A DNA stretch of 64,000 nucleotides. Origin: Lycium barbarum (Eukaryota; Streptophyta; Magnoliopsida; Solanales; Solanaceae). Position 1 is the first letter of the stretch, and each line of letters opens with the position of its first letter. The notes beneath the pieces were generated by a model. That model searched no databases. It saw only the letters and a program-made list of their open reading frames with translations, and was not told the origin of the DNA. This document shows positions 23,573-37,456 of the stretch, piece after piece. Position numbers and translations under genes: made by a program. The stretch covers positions 60,975,821 through 61,039,820 of the forward strand of contig NC_083346.1 of NCBI RefSeq assembly GCF_019175385.1. The letters run 5' to 3'.

Positions 23573-25164
23573 AAGTCCATGGGCAATTTGGCTGATGTAC
23601 AACCTGGTAAGAAGGACTTGGTTCATGAAATTTATCAATTAGCCAGCCTTGGAGTTCGTTTGGCAGATTCTGGAGATACTGCGATTTCTGTTCGGGCAGT
23701 TGCTGAATCATCAATTATAGAAGAGGTAAAGCAGCGTCAGTTTGAAGATCCTATTCTGGTCCAGTACAGGAATGTGGCCCTTAATAAAGAAAAGACTCCG
23801 TTTGAAATTTCGCCTGAAGGGGTATTATTATATGAAGGCAGATTTTGTGTACTGGATGTTGCAGGCCTACGGCGACAAATCATGGGCGAGGCGCATAATG
23901 CACGGTATTCTGTTCATCCTGGTTCCACTAAAATGTATCATGATCTTAGGTGTTTGTATTGGTGGGACGGTATGAAGAAAGATATTGCTGAGTTCGTTGG
24001 CCAGTGCCCGAATTGTCAACAAGTTAAAATTGAACATCAGAAGCCCGGTGGATTATTACAGGAGATGGAAATTCCAGCCTAGAAATGGGAGATGATTAAT
24101 ATGGATTTCGTTGTTGGGTTACCGTGCACTCCACGCAGGTATGATTCTATTTGGGTTATTGTTGACAGATTGACGAAATCAGCCCATTTTCTCCCAGTCC
24201 GGACTACTTATTCGGCTAAGGACTATGCTAGATTATACATCAGAGAGATAGTCAGACTTCATGAGGTCCCTGTATCTATTATTACTGACCGAGGTGCCCA
24301 GTTTACGGCAAATTTCTGGAGGTCATTCCATGAGGGATTAGGGACTCAGGTGAGCCTTAGTACAGCATTTCATCCTAAGTCCGACGGGCAGGCCGAGCGC
24401 ACTATTCAGACGCTGGAAGATATGTTGTGGGCCTGCGTTATTGATTTCAGAGGCAGCTGGGATGATCATTTGCCGCTAATTGAATTTGCTTATAATAACA
24501 GTTATCACTCCAGCATTCAGATGGCACCGTACGAAGCACTTTATGGCAGAAAATGCAGTCTCCGATTGGTTGGTTCGACGTGGGCGAAACTAAATTAATT
24601 GGGTCAGATGTGATCCAGGAAGTAGTAGATAAAGTGAAACTTATTCGGGAGCGATTATTGGCTGCACAGAGTCGACAGAAGGCATATGCCGACAGACGAC
24701 GCCGACCATTAGAGTTCCAGATTGGCGACTGGGTATTTCTGAAAGTGTCGCCTATGAAGGGTGTTATGAGATTCGGTAAGAAGGGTAAGCTGAGTCTGCG
24801 GTATATCGGTCCATATCAGATCATTCGGAAGATAGGAGAGGTCGCCTATGAGCTAGACTTACCATCCGGTTTGGAGGCAGTACACCCGGTATTCCATGTA
24901 TCCATGCTTCGGAAATGTATTGGTGATCCTTCCAGAATATTCCCAGTGGATGATATTCAGGTAACGGAGCATTTGTCTTATGAAGAGCAGCCTATAACTA
25001 TTCTGGATCGACAGGTAAGGAGACTGCGCACTAAGGAAGTGCCTTCTGTTAAAGTCCTGTGGCGCAACAACAACCGGGAAGAAATGACCTGGGAGGCGGA
25101 GGAGGAGATGAAGAAGAAATATCCCCATTTGTTTCCTACGCCCACAGGTAATCTATACTTTTAA
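23573..25164 (+). pseudogene. Integrase-chromodomain of element B, duplicate copy
   Basis: Second copy of 5041-6632 with the same lesions: TAG at 24080-24082 and the one-base deletion near 24560. It begins abruptly inside the RNase H-integrase linker (SMGNLADVQ) because the duplication junction lies there. It therefore lacks RT and RNase H altogether. It keeps the HHCC module, the DD35E motifs (DFVVGLP, ITDRGAQ, QAERTIQ) and the chromodomain in pieces. Confidence 0.93.
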
Positions 25165-25291
25165 GATTGTTATATTGATTGACGAATGAATTATGTGTGC
25201 TATCTATGAAAAGAGACTCCCCCGTTATGCTTATAAGACCTTATAAGACTAATTTAACATTCGAGGACGAATGTCCTAAAGGGGGGGAGAA

Positions 25292-28194
25292 TGTTATGTC
25301 CCGTGTTTTCGCATAATTGGAAATTTAGAAATAATTGTGACTTGTATGTTGTAAGGCAATATTTTGATTTTCGTTAATATGCCTATGTGTTTATGAAAAT
25401 ATTGGCGCGAAGATATCGGGGAAAGCTAAGGGCGAAAATGGAATTTAGGAAATTAGTTTCGGGAATTACAAAACGAGATTTCTAACGAATTGGGCTCAAC
25501 AAAAACTAATGAAAATTGAGGCCCAAAACTATAGGGGTGGCCGGCCAAGAGGCCATGGCCCAACCCACTTATTGATCATATGATGGTCATGTGATTAACT
25601 TAAGGGAGCAATATTATAAGTTCATGATAATCCATAGAAGCTTCATGAAACCAAAACAAAACAAAACAAAAAAAAAAAAAAAGCAATCACCAAACAAGCT
25701 TCGGCCAAACCCCTCTTCAAGAACAAAAAAAAAAAAAAATCCAAGCTTTGATTCTAATCTTAAAATCTTGTTCTTCTCATATTCGTAATATATTCAAGAC
25801 GCTCTTCGACGTGATATAATTGGTTTGGCACAAGAGCGACGTTTGTGGCGGGTCGAAACTTGAAGGAAAAGGTGAGAATTCTTCCTCTTTTGTGTTATGG
25901 AACAAGTATGAATATTATAAGGATTTGAAATAGACGAGAATTACCTAGTTTTGGTATGTATGTGTGAAGCCGTGGGTGTGTGTGATGAATTTGGCCGTGA
26001 GCCATCACATAGTCAAGGGAAAGTGAATTAAATTCTATTTAGTTCGTTAGTTGCGTCGTTGTGGCATTTGTGACGTAAACTAAGGTTTAATGACTTAAGT
26101 CGACGTTGAAGTTGCATGTATGTCGTTATTGGAAATTATGTGTTTTAATAAAGTTATTATGTAATCTTGCTAGTAAAGGTCTAAAGTGAGAAGTAATGTT
26201 GTTGCTAATGAATTTGGATGAAAACAATGCGAGTTGGTAGGTTTGTCGCATTTGTTGAAGTTTCGGATAGAATATGGAAATTGGCGGCATACTTGAATCC
26301 ATGTATATTGCTTGGGACGCTATTGAAATACGTTTGAATAACCTTGAATGAGTAAATGAATATGATAATGTTGATATTAGTTTGATATTGTGGAGTTTGA
26401 ATGGAAGTTGTCGCCTTAGGTAGAAAGGAAGAATATTGATGTTAGAACTTATTTTGTTGTGATTCTTGATTCATTTGGTATTGTTGGGTTGTTGTTGTCG
26501 AGATATTGAGCCGAGCTAAGCCTCCGGGATGTTATATGTATAGGGGAAGTGCTGCCGAAATTTCGGTAGACAAATATAAAGTTAAATGAATTCTTGAAGT
26601 CTTGAAATTCCTAATTGGTAACTTTGACCATTTGTAGATTCTGAGCGAAACGGGATTTGAGTTTTGACTGGCGTAAGACGCTTATAAGGTATGTAAGGCT
26701 ACCCATTCCTTCTTTTGGCATGTCTTAGGTATACTAGGTCGATATTGGAGCCCCGAGGGCAATTCTGTTCATGGAAATCCGAATTTGAAATTGAGTACTA
26801 TTCATTAAATTGAATTGAGCTATAAAATCCATATTTTATCAAAAAGTAATCAAAGGTCCGAGATTTATGCAAATGTAATCGAATCGCTTTGAAACTTCCA
26901 TGTATGATTCCATAGACCCCGAATGCCCGTAATTCATGTCCGCCACCTCGACTTGACCTGAGGTGGGCCCGCTAACCCCGAGATTCCTTTGTTTACTCTA
27001 TTAGGCTCATTTTTGTATAACGTCGGCAAAGAATCTTTGTTTATGAATTTGGCTATCATAAAATAATATTTTGATTGCCATGATATTCTAAATCATATTT
27101 TGTGCTATGAATATCATTTTGGAAATACTATTGTGAAATGAGCCCCGTATTGACCGATAAATTAACATATGATTTTATTAAGTTTCAAAAGGTGTTTTAA
27201 TATATAAATTGCATTGTTTGCTCACGACTCTGCTCGTGCCCTTATTATGACTTCGTTCACCGGTTCCCGGGCCGGCTATGGTTCGTGCGCGCTATGATAA
27301 ATTCGGCCGTATGCTGTGTTACGGTTCCCGAGACCTCGCCATAGGGCCGGGTTCCGTTTGGAGTTATGCTGTGATATGGCTGGTGATATGTTATGATGAT
27401 ATGTTTATTCGGGGAGGTACGGAGATTTGAACCTTCTGGTGTTATGCTGTGTGTGGCACCAGCGTCGGAGTGGTGACCACGTTCCTGAGCTTTTGCATGA
27501 TTTTATCTGCATTATGTATATATGTTTTCAGTACAGATTTTGATATACCGTTCAGTATTCCCCTTTTGTATCCTGTTTGTGTTCAGTTGTGGCTTATATT
27601 TCTGTACTCTATGCTTTACATACTCAGTACATCTTTCGTACTGACCCCCTTTCTTCGGGGGCTGCGTTTCATGCCCGCAGGTACAGACGCCGGTGATCCC
27701 ACACTGTAGGCTCCACTTTCTGTTATTTCAGAGTGCTCCCCTTTTGATCCGGAGTCCATTTTTGGTACATACATCTTTTTCTATGTATATATTTCTGTAT
27801 ATCTGACTATTTGGGTACGGCGGGGCCCTGTCCCGTCGTATGTCTTTGTCTTGATGTATAGAGGCCTGTAGTCATATATGTGGGTCGAGGGTCCTATGTG
27901 TGTCTATTTTGGCTACGATCTGTGTCTTAATGCGGTTCGTCCGTTATGGTGGCCAAGATGGCCCTTATGTTTATATTTGTACATATGACCGGCGATGTGC
28001 ATTCCGCCGCTCCCTTCTATTTGGATATGATATTTTGGTACGCGTTACCGCTTAAGACGAGTTTTGATTTAAATTATGTTTAAAATGGCTATTATGAAAT
28101 TTGAGCTAAGTTTGGGTTTGATAACTGGATACCTGAATCGGTCTGGGTGCCCAAGTAGGGTGCCAGTCGCGGACCACGGGGCTGGGTCGTGACA
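25292..28194 (+). repeat. 3' LTR of element B, duplicate copy
   Basis: Duplicate of 6760-9664 and 2 bp shorter because two A-runs have 15 instead of 16 bases. The preceding 25165-25291 repeats the tail and polypurine tract (hairpin 25257-25274). No gene is seen. Confidence 0.93.
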
Positions 28195-29738
28195 CTTATA
28201 ATATATATTCCAACAACACCATACTAATATCATTGTCTTCCATACATGTAAGAACATAATATTCAATTTACATAAACCTCAAAAACAAGTCTCCAACTTC
28301 TACAACTCCACTAAACTCATTAAGCTTTTATTAGCAATATAAAATCCACACACTAACAACCAAATTAGCAATAAAATTTGTTCACCAACCCTTCACGATA
28401 CAACAAATATACACGACTATACACATGCTATACATCACACGGCCAACATCATGCACACATAGCTACAACCTCACAAAATCATCCAACTTCCATTACTAAC
28501 ATAGCATTCACTACAACAACAACCAAACACTAAATAAAATAATTAAAACATGATTCCTACATACACATAGGCATACACGGCCACACACCCATATTCTTGT
28601 TCTTCATGAATTTTACTCACTTTTGCATACTACAACATGCATAAACATCCATAACATATAAGAAAAGAGTTTCACCTCACCTTTTTCTCCACTTCTTCAC
28701 TTGACTAGAATTGAAAACTTGTATGATTATGGGTTTTTCTTGCTTCAATAACAACTCTACTTTGTTAAGGACCCTCCACTTGGTAGAAAATGATTTTTGA
28801 AGGAATGTTTTTGTCAATTTTCTTGGGAAATTTTGTCTTGGCCGAGAGGCCCTTGAAGCTTCTTCTTTTCTTCTTTTTTTTTTCTTGAATTGTCTAGAAG
28901 ATTGTGGAACTAGTTAGAAGACTTGGTCTTCTTTTAATATCATGGATTTTAATCCAACATGGGCTTGGCCCATCAAGAAGGATGGATAGCCAACCTTGGC
29001 CCAAAAAAATCAAGCCCACTTTTTTTTTTTTGTACTTCATGACAAATTTTAATTTTTCCAATTTCCAAATTTGCCCTTCGTCTTCCTCCATAAATCCACG
29101 AGTCATATTGCGAATTTACCTTTTCGCCCCTAGCCTTTCTTATCATTTCCACTCCTAAACTTTTCATAAGCAACTCATATGCCAAACAAAACAAAAATAA
29201 GGTCTTGCTTGTTGTCTTCCCGCGATTGTCTTGAATTTTCCGATTACACAAAAATGCGAGATATAACATCCTCCCCCCCTTTAGAACATTCATCCTCGAA
29301 TGTTAAACTGGCCTCATAGTGTATCATAATACTTCGGGGAGGTCTCCTTCGTAGACATCTCACATGTCGCTTAACATATCCATTTTAGGAGCTTAGGTTG
29401 CCTTTATGTCGTAGGTCAATTGAGTTAGCTCCGAACGCTGGTCCTGCGTTAATAAGTCCCCCTTATTGGATCTTGAATCGTCATAGTCCATTTTAGGTCT
29501 AACATGTTCTCCCCCGCACTACCTATATCACATAATATGGGACAAGTTGGGGGTCTTAGCAGTTTTCAAAACGCCCGCGTAACACGTATTTTCTTTTAAT
29601 TACAATTCTAACCTCTGCAATCCCTAGTATTCGTCTTTTTACCTTTGTATATGGCTACTTTTGTCCTAAATTTCCTGAATTCCTAATACGTTCAGTAATA
29701 CAAGGAATGGTGCATGATAAAGCAAAATCCAGTTCAAT

Positions 29739-31157
29739 TTAACACCCACATATCATAGGAAATGCCGAAAATGTACCTGTGGCCGCATCTGCGGAAGGAT
29801 CAGGATCCTGCCGTCCTGCCAATGCGTATATACGGTGCAGAGGGCCGGCTGAACTGGGTGGCCCTCCTCTGCCTCGACCACGACCTGCTGGAGCCTGGGA
29901 GGCCTGTCCTGGAGGGCGCACGGACGGTGATGAACCCACTGCTGACCCGGCGGGCTGAGCTCTACTTCCCTCATTCCTTAGCGGACAATCTCGCATCAAA
30001 TGGACAGTCCGCCCGCAGGCATAACATGCACCTGTATCCCGGTAACACTGTCATGAGTGTGGCCTGCCACACCGAGCACACCGTAGTGGGGGTTGCCCCG
30101 TCCTGCTGGAATCAGCTCTATACTGGGACCCCGAAGCTCTAGTACCCTGATCTGGTCCCGAATACGTAGAACGATCAAATCCCCTATCCGCAAATTGAGG
30201 TGGCGCACTGGCCACTGATTGGCCTGAATACCTAGATTGCCCCTGTGCCTTCCCCCCTCTGTACTCGCTTCTAGTCCCTGAAGATTTGCCCCTTTTTCTA
30301 GAACCCCTATCTGGATAACGCTCCCCTCTCCGCAACTGATACTGTTCCTCCAGGTTTTGGGCGTGGGCCTGGATACGGGTAATAGTCATCCCGTCCTGGA
30401 GTGAAGCCGTCAAGCACTCCTTAACTAAATGTGGCCCCAGCCCACTCACAAACCGGTGCACGTGATCTCCCATATTAGCTATCATGGCTTGGGCATACCT
30501 GGCCAACGAGTTAAAACGAAGACTGTATTCTCGAACGCTCATATTTCCCTGTCTAAGGTTCAAGGACATATCGGCTCGAGCCCGTCGAACCTCCGGTGGT
30601 AGAAAATGTCGCAGAAATGCCTCAGTAAATTCCTGCCAAACCGGGGGAGGGGTATTTGCTCCCCTCGAAGATATCCAACTACTATACCACAGAACTACTA
30701 CATCCCGCAATTTGTATGAAGCCAATTCCACTGACTCTGTATCCGAAGCATGTATGATTCTCAGTGTCCTCAGCATCTCGTTTATAAAGCTCTGCGGGTC
30801 CTCCTCCGGTTTCGATCCGTAAAACTCCGGAGGTTTCAGGGTAATAAAGTCACGAGCCCTTGCACTCACCGCCCTGTCTCCCGGGTCTACATCTTGCCGC
30901 TGAACCTGTGCGGCAACTAGCTGAGTCAATAACTGGATGGCCTCTGTCATCTGCTGGCCCGGAGCTGCTGGCGGTGGAACTGGAGGTGCTGGGGCTGGAG
31001 CTGAAACTCTTTCCTGCTCGGCTGATACAGGGGAAACAGGAGGAGTCTGAGGGGGAGCTTCATTATAGGACTCGTCTTCTTCTTGCTTCCGTTCAACTCT
31101 GCTTCTAGCCGCCAACTTTCCCGTCTGGGCCGCAGTAGTCTTCCTCTTCTTCCGCAT
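29739..31157 (-). pseudogene. Gag of element C, duplicate copy
   Basis: Same sequence as 11209-12627, including the single internal TGA (30051-30053) before the zinc knuckle CYACGRTVHLMRDC. Sharing that stop shows the lesion preceded the duplication. Confidence 0.88.
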
Positions 31158-33126
31158 TACTGAAATCGTAACATAGAATTAAGAAAAGAACAAGGAAGCC
31201 TGGTAACATAGCTCTATTGCACGATCTAGAGTACAAAGAAGGTCATATTTCCTAAATGCCCTGCAGCCTCCTGTCTATAAGTGTGGCGCGCTACACACCC
31301 ATAAACAGGAGTCTACTGGACACGGCTCGTAGACAAACCCTTAAGACCGCCAGCTCTGATACCACTTCTGTCACGACCCAACTAGGGCCGCGACGGTTAC
31401 CCGATACTTGTACCGAGCACCCCCTTATCTATCATTTTACCTCTATTACTGAGTGGGCCGTATGAACTATACCATATCTTTTTTTTTTTTGCTACTCAAC
31501 ATTAACATTAGCAACATGATTATGAACATAGGCTAATAAACTTTGCTAGCACATTATACCGTGACTAACAAGAACCACAAAAGTACAAAACATCTAACTG
31601 TACATATCTGTCTACGAGCCTCTAAACATAGTACACATATACATAGGAAGGGCCGAATACTGCCGTGCCCGAACATATATACACAAAATAGTACCAAGGA
31701 ACTGAGGCTCCGGAACAACTGGAGCGCTGCTACAATACTGCTGATGAAGCTCCCAGGAGTCAAGTCTGTCAACCTGCTGACCTGCGCGGCATGGAACACA
31801 GCGTCCACAAGAAGGGATGTCAGTACGAATAGTGTACCGAGTATGTAAGGCATGGAAGATAATACAAACAGAAACATAAGGTATGATTAACAATATCATG
31901 GGATCATAGGACATATAGTGATACAAGAAAGTAACCTGTACATAGGAATACCCTTTTCGGGCCGGATACCATGTATGCTTGTCTTTCCCCTAAAAAAAAT
32001 ATTTCTTTTTCATAAGCATAGAAAATAGAACTTATATCATATCATGTCTTATCATATCATATCATATCGTATCATATCATATGAGATCTTGTCATATCAT
32101 ATCATGTCATAGCGTATCAGGTCATAGCGTATCAGGTCATAGCATAGCACCGATCAATGTCGGCTCGCCCACATAGCACCGAAATACATCGGCTAGCCCA
32201 TATATCCCGCGTCCGGGATGATAAGCCAGCTGACCAGGTGGCAATGAAACATGTTTCCCTTCCCATGCCCATGTATCCCTTCCCCCCATCCCATGTTCAT
32301 ATACATATCTTATATACATATGTCATATAAGCATGCAAGAGAGCCCAAAGAAGAATCATGTAGCCATCGGAGTGACGTAAGGTCGGTGACCTCCGATTAC
32401 ATTATGGAACAATCGTGATCGCTTTGTCTCACCTTGAAGGAACAAGTATTTTAAGGCGAGACTACCAACGGAGAATAGCATTAGAAGTAAACATATAATG
32501 AAATCATGGGCATCATAGACGTCAATTCATGTTTTGAAATCTTTAGAAAATAGTGTCATAGCTAGGGAATAGAAATAAGGATCATGAACTAGTTTATCAC
32601 TTTCATATTCACATTGAGTCCTGAGCTTAGAAATCTTAGTCATGGAATCATTCTGGGCATACTTATCATAGGCATATTGTCTTTTCTAACATCATTGTTA
32701 TCATTATCGTCATAGAAGTATTCTCGTTAGAATAGTTATAGTACTTGTCATTGATAACGGAATAAGGATCAAAAGTTTCCTTTGGATTCAACTTCAAAGT
32801 AAGTCAAACGGAACAATAAGGAAAATCCGGGAACAATGGGCCCACCTCAGGTCAAATGAGGTGGCATACCAAATTTACGTACATTACACTTCATGACATC
32901 ACTTGTGAGGGTTTTAAGGTGGTCGGGTCCTGTTTATGCAAGTTTGAGGTGTTTAGGAGGTTTTTCCAACATTTCGCACACTTTCTAATTCAATTCTACT
33001 GAATGAAAAAGGGGAAACTTTAGGTGCGGATTTCGGAGAATAGGGTTGTCCCCGAGGTTCATATCCAACATATTACGTCTAAGACATGCCATAGAAGGAA
33101 GGGTGAAGCCTTACATACCTCTCTCC

Positions 33127-35877
33127 TGTCACGACCCACCCCCGTAGGCCGTGACTAGTGCCCGAACTGGGCTCCCCTACGCGCTCATTTACCAAATTCA
33201 GCATACAGACGACTCGTATATAAATGAATATCAGACATGGCTCCACACTGGTGCCTACAACCATATATACTGCATAGAAGCCGGCAAGGCTATCATACTA
33301 TACATAACGTACCAAAGCATACATACATGCGGCCGATAGGGCTGCCACGGCGGATGGGCCGCCCAAACGCAATTCACACAACGCGTCCAAACAAAACTGT
33401 ACATTACCCACGTCTATGTCTACAGACCTCTAGTACGGAATAGCAGAATCAGATGGCGGGACAGGGCCCCGCCGTACCCTGAATAAACATAAACATATGC
33501 ATCAGAAGAGTATGTACCCAAAACGTTGGCTCCGGAACAAAGGGAGCACTCCGAACAGCAAAAGGGAAATCCTACGCCGGTGGGTCACCAAAACGTGAAT
33601 CTGTACCTGCGGGCATGAAACGCAGCCCGCGAAGAAAGGGGGTCAGTACGAAAGATGTACTGAGTATGCAAAGCATGAAGTACAGTAAACGAAGACATAG
33701 CCGAAGTAAAATGTACAGAAGGTGAGCACAATAGCCAAAATACCAAAGTGTTGCATCTGACGTACAAATCATACATAAAAGGTTCCGGAAGACAAATACG
33801 GCAATCAAGATTCCAAAATACTTTGCTTTCCTTTCAGGAACATTTCCATCTCATACACACAGAAAATCAACACACAATTACCGCGGCCAAGAGTCCGGCG
33901 GTCACTATCACACATACCGTGACCAAGTGTCCAGCGGTTAGCATCCCAAACCCGACATACCGCGGTCAGGGGTCCAGCGGTCAACATCACATAGTGCGGC
34001 ATACCGCGGTCAGGGGTCCAGCGGTCAATGTCGCACACACCGCGGCTAGGGGTCCAGCGGTCAATACTGTGCGCACAATAACACAAGTGCTAACTTTATT
34101 ACTTTCCAAACATAAGTCACACATGCCAGAATCATGCATCACACAAGAATCGTATATCAGGAAAAATACAGAAGGTGAGTAGCTTATCCAGAATATCAGA
34201 ATACTTACTTTTATATCATACAAGAATAGCTCAAGTGAGACAAGCGAAGGAAGTTTCGGAACTTGTGGGCCCACCTCGGGTCAAGTCGAGGTGGCGGATA
34301 TAAATTACAAACATTGGACTCTATGGAGTCATCTAAGAAAGTTTCAAAGCAATCCGAATACGCTTGTGGAAGTTATGGATGTTTAGACACTTTTCCAACA
34401 AATCATAAGAATTATAGTTCAATTACATTGAACGAATAGTATGCAAAATCAAACTCGGGTTTCGATGGACAGAATTGTTCCCGAGGCTCAAGTCTTGACC
34501 TAGTATACATAGGACATGCCAAAAGAAGGAAAGAGTGCTTTACATACCTTAGCTGCGCCTTATGCTCGCTCAAATTCGATTCCCGTTTCGCCCAAAATCT
34601 ACAAATGGTCATGCTTACCAATTAGAAATTTCAAGCCTTTAGAACTTGAATCTTAGCTTATACTTTTCTACAAAAATTTGGGCAGCATCTCCTCTACACA
34701 TATTGCATCCCCGAGACTTAGCTCGGCCTAATATATCAACAACAACAACCCAACAATCCAACAACATCAACAATTACCATATAAAACACAATATAACATA
34801 ATTAGTCATCTTTCCAATATAATGTCATAACCTTCATTCCAACTTCGTATTTTCAAATCAATATCGACATTCTCGTATTCATTACTAATCAAGATCATTG
34901 CAACACAATTCGGAAACATTTCATAACATTTCCACAAAATATTCACAAGATATACAAAATATACAACTTTCCACCCAAAACCATAATCCACCTAAACTTC
35001 CAATCTTTAACATAAACATCCATAACATATTCTTATCTTCCAATTTCATTTACAACCACAACAATTTGCATCTTACAACTTCATTCAACTTTCATTTCCC
35101 ATATAAATTCTACCATAACCACAACTAGAATACAACACAAAAATTCAACTCATCAGACCTATACATTAACACACACACACGGCCACCTTCATATAAACAC
35201 ACCCACTTTTCAAACTTCCATATTTTCATAAATTCTACTCATCTCTACATACTACAACATAAACCAAACTTCATAACATAAGAAAATTAATTGATTCTTA
35301 CCTTTTCTTCAAGTTCTTCACTTGCCACCAAAGTCACCTTTTTGCCAAAATAATTATATCACTTTCTAGAGAATCTTGCACTTAGTAGTAATTCCAAAAG
35401 AGATAGATTTTTGAACCGAAGGATTGAGCTCCAAGAATTTTTTTTCTTTTTTTTTTTCCTTTCTTTTTCTCTACTTGGCCGTGAGCCTTTTTTTTCTCTT
35501 CTTCTCTCAATTTCTTTTGATTTCTTGAAGCTTCTAATTGAAGATGACTCATATATGGTCCTTTATTATAATTTAGCACATTGAAATTAATAAAATTCCA
35601 TGGGCTTGGGCCTCACAATGGCCGGCCACCCCCTTATCAATTGGGCCTCATTTTTCTTTTCATATTTTTGAGCCCAATTGGTTAAAATTCTTGTTTTGTA
35701 ATTCCCGAAACTAATTCCCAAAATTCCAATTTTTGCCCTTGGCCTCCTCTCTTATTTCCACAAAAATGTTATCATAGCCGGCACATTCATACTAAGTAAG
35801 GTCCAAATATAGCCTCATTCATTACAAACCAAGTTATCTCGAATTTTTCCGAATATGCAAAAATGCCGGATATAACA
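33127..35877 (-). repeat. Solo LTR s1, duplicate copy
   Basis: Duplicate of 14597-17347 including its TCTCC flanks (33122-33126 and 35878-35882). Confidence 0.94.
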
Positions 35878-37296
35878 TCTCCGCTCCTTATGCTATTCCA
35901 AATTCAAGTTGCAAATCCGCCAAAATCTACAAATTGGTCACATTTACCAAACTTTGATTAGAGCATTTAGAATTGGAATCTTAAGCTAATACTTGGCTAT
36001 CGAAATTCGGCAGCACTTCCCCTGTAAATACACCATCCCCAAAATTCAACTTAACCAATTTTTAATCAACAACAATCCGGGAATTCAACCCGGCCAAACT
36101 ATCAACATAATGTCAACAACCATACTAACAATTTCCATATTCAATCCAAGATACATTATAACAACTTAGTCAACTAACTACTTCCTTCAAACCTTCCAAT
36201 TCCAATAAAAACAATAACAACCTTATAATATATATTCCAACAACACCATACTAATATCATTGTCTTCCATACATGTAAGAACATAATATTCAGTTTACAT
36301 AAACCTCAAAAACAAGTCTCCAACTTCTACAACTCCACTAAACTTATTAAGCTTTTATTAGCAATATAAAATCCACACACTAACAACCAAATTACCAATA
36401 AAATTTGTTCACCAACCCTTCACGATACAACAAATATACACGACTATACACATGCTATACATCACACGGCCAACATCATGCACACATAGCTACAACCTCA
36501 CAAAATCATCCAACTTCCATTACTAACATAGCATTCACTACAACAACAACCAAACACTAAATAAAATAATTAAAACATGATTCCTACATACACATAGGCA
36601 TACACGGCCACACACCTATATTCTTGTTCTTCATGAATTTTACTCACTTTTGCATACTACAACATGCATAAACATCCATAACATATAAGAAAAGAGTTTC
36701 ACCTCACCTTTTTCTCCACTTCTTCACTTGACTAGAATTGACAACTTGTATGATTATGGGTTTTTTGCTTCAATAACAACTCTACTTTGTTAAGGACCCT
36801 CCACTTGGTAGAAAATGATTTTTGAAGGAATGTTTTTGTCAATTTTCTTGGGAAATTTTGTCTTGGCCGAGAGGCCCTTGAAGCTTCTTCTTTTCTTCTT
36901 CTTTTTTTTTTCTTGAATTGTCTAGAAGATTGTGGGACTAGTTAGAAGACTTGGTCTTCTTTTAATATCATGGATTTTAATCCAACATGGGCTTGGCCCA
37001 TCAAGAAGGATGGATAGCCAACCTTGGCCCAAAAAAATCAAGCCCACTTTTTTTTTTTTGTACTTCATGACAAATTTTAATTTTTCCAATTTCCAAATTT
37101 TCCCTTCGTCTTCCTCCATAATTCCACGAGTCATATTGCGAATTTACCTTTTCGCCCCTAGCCTTTCTTATCATTTCCACTCCTAAACTTTTCATAAGCA
37201 ACTCATATGCCAAACAAAACAAAAATAAGGTCCTGCTTGTTGTCTTTCCGCGATTGTCTTGAATTTTCCGATTACACAAAAATGCGGGATATAACA

Positions 37297-37456
37297 TATA
37301 GCTCTATTGCACGATCTAGGATAAGAAGGAAAGATGACATTCTAAATGTCCTATAGCTTCCTGTTTATAGATGTGGTGCGCAACACACCGATAAACAAGA
37401 CTCTACTAGAAACGGTCTGTAGACACTCCGAGGATGAACCGCTCTGATACCACTTT
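37297..37456 (-). other. Leader and primer-binding site of element D, duplicate copy
   Basis: Duplicate of 18767-18926; PBS at 37452-37441 and post-PBS hairpin at 37399-37360 on the minus strand. Confidence 0.84.

Larger units (their letters stand above)
28195..37296 (-). mobile_element. Element C, duplicate copy
   Basis: Duplicate of 9665-18766 at offset 18,530: partial 3' LTR 28195-29268, non-coding and polypurine region 29269-29738, gag 29739-31157, leader and PBS 31158-31368 (PBS 31364-31353), 5' LTR 31369-37296 interrupted by s1. The duplication copied it as part of a larger block. It is not a second transposition event. Confidence 0.92.
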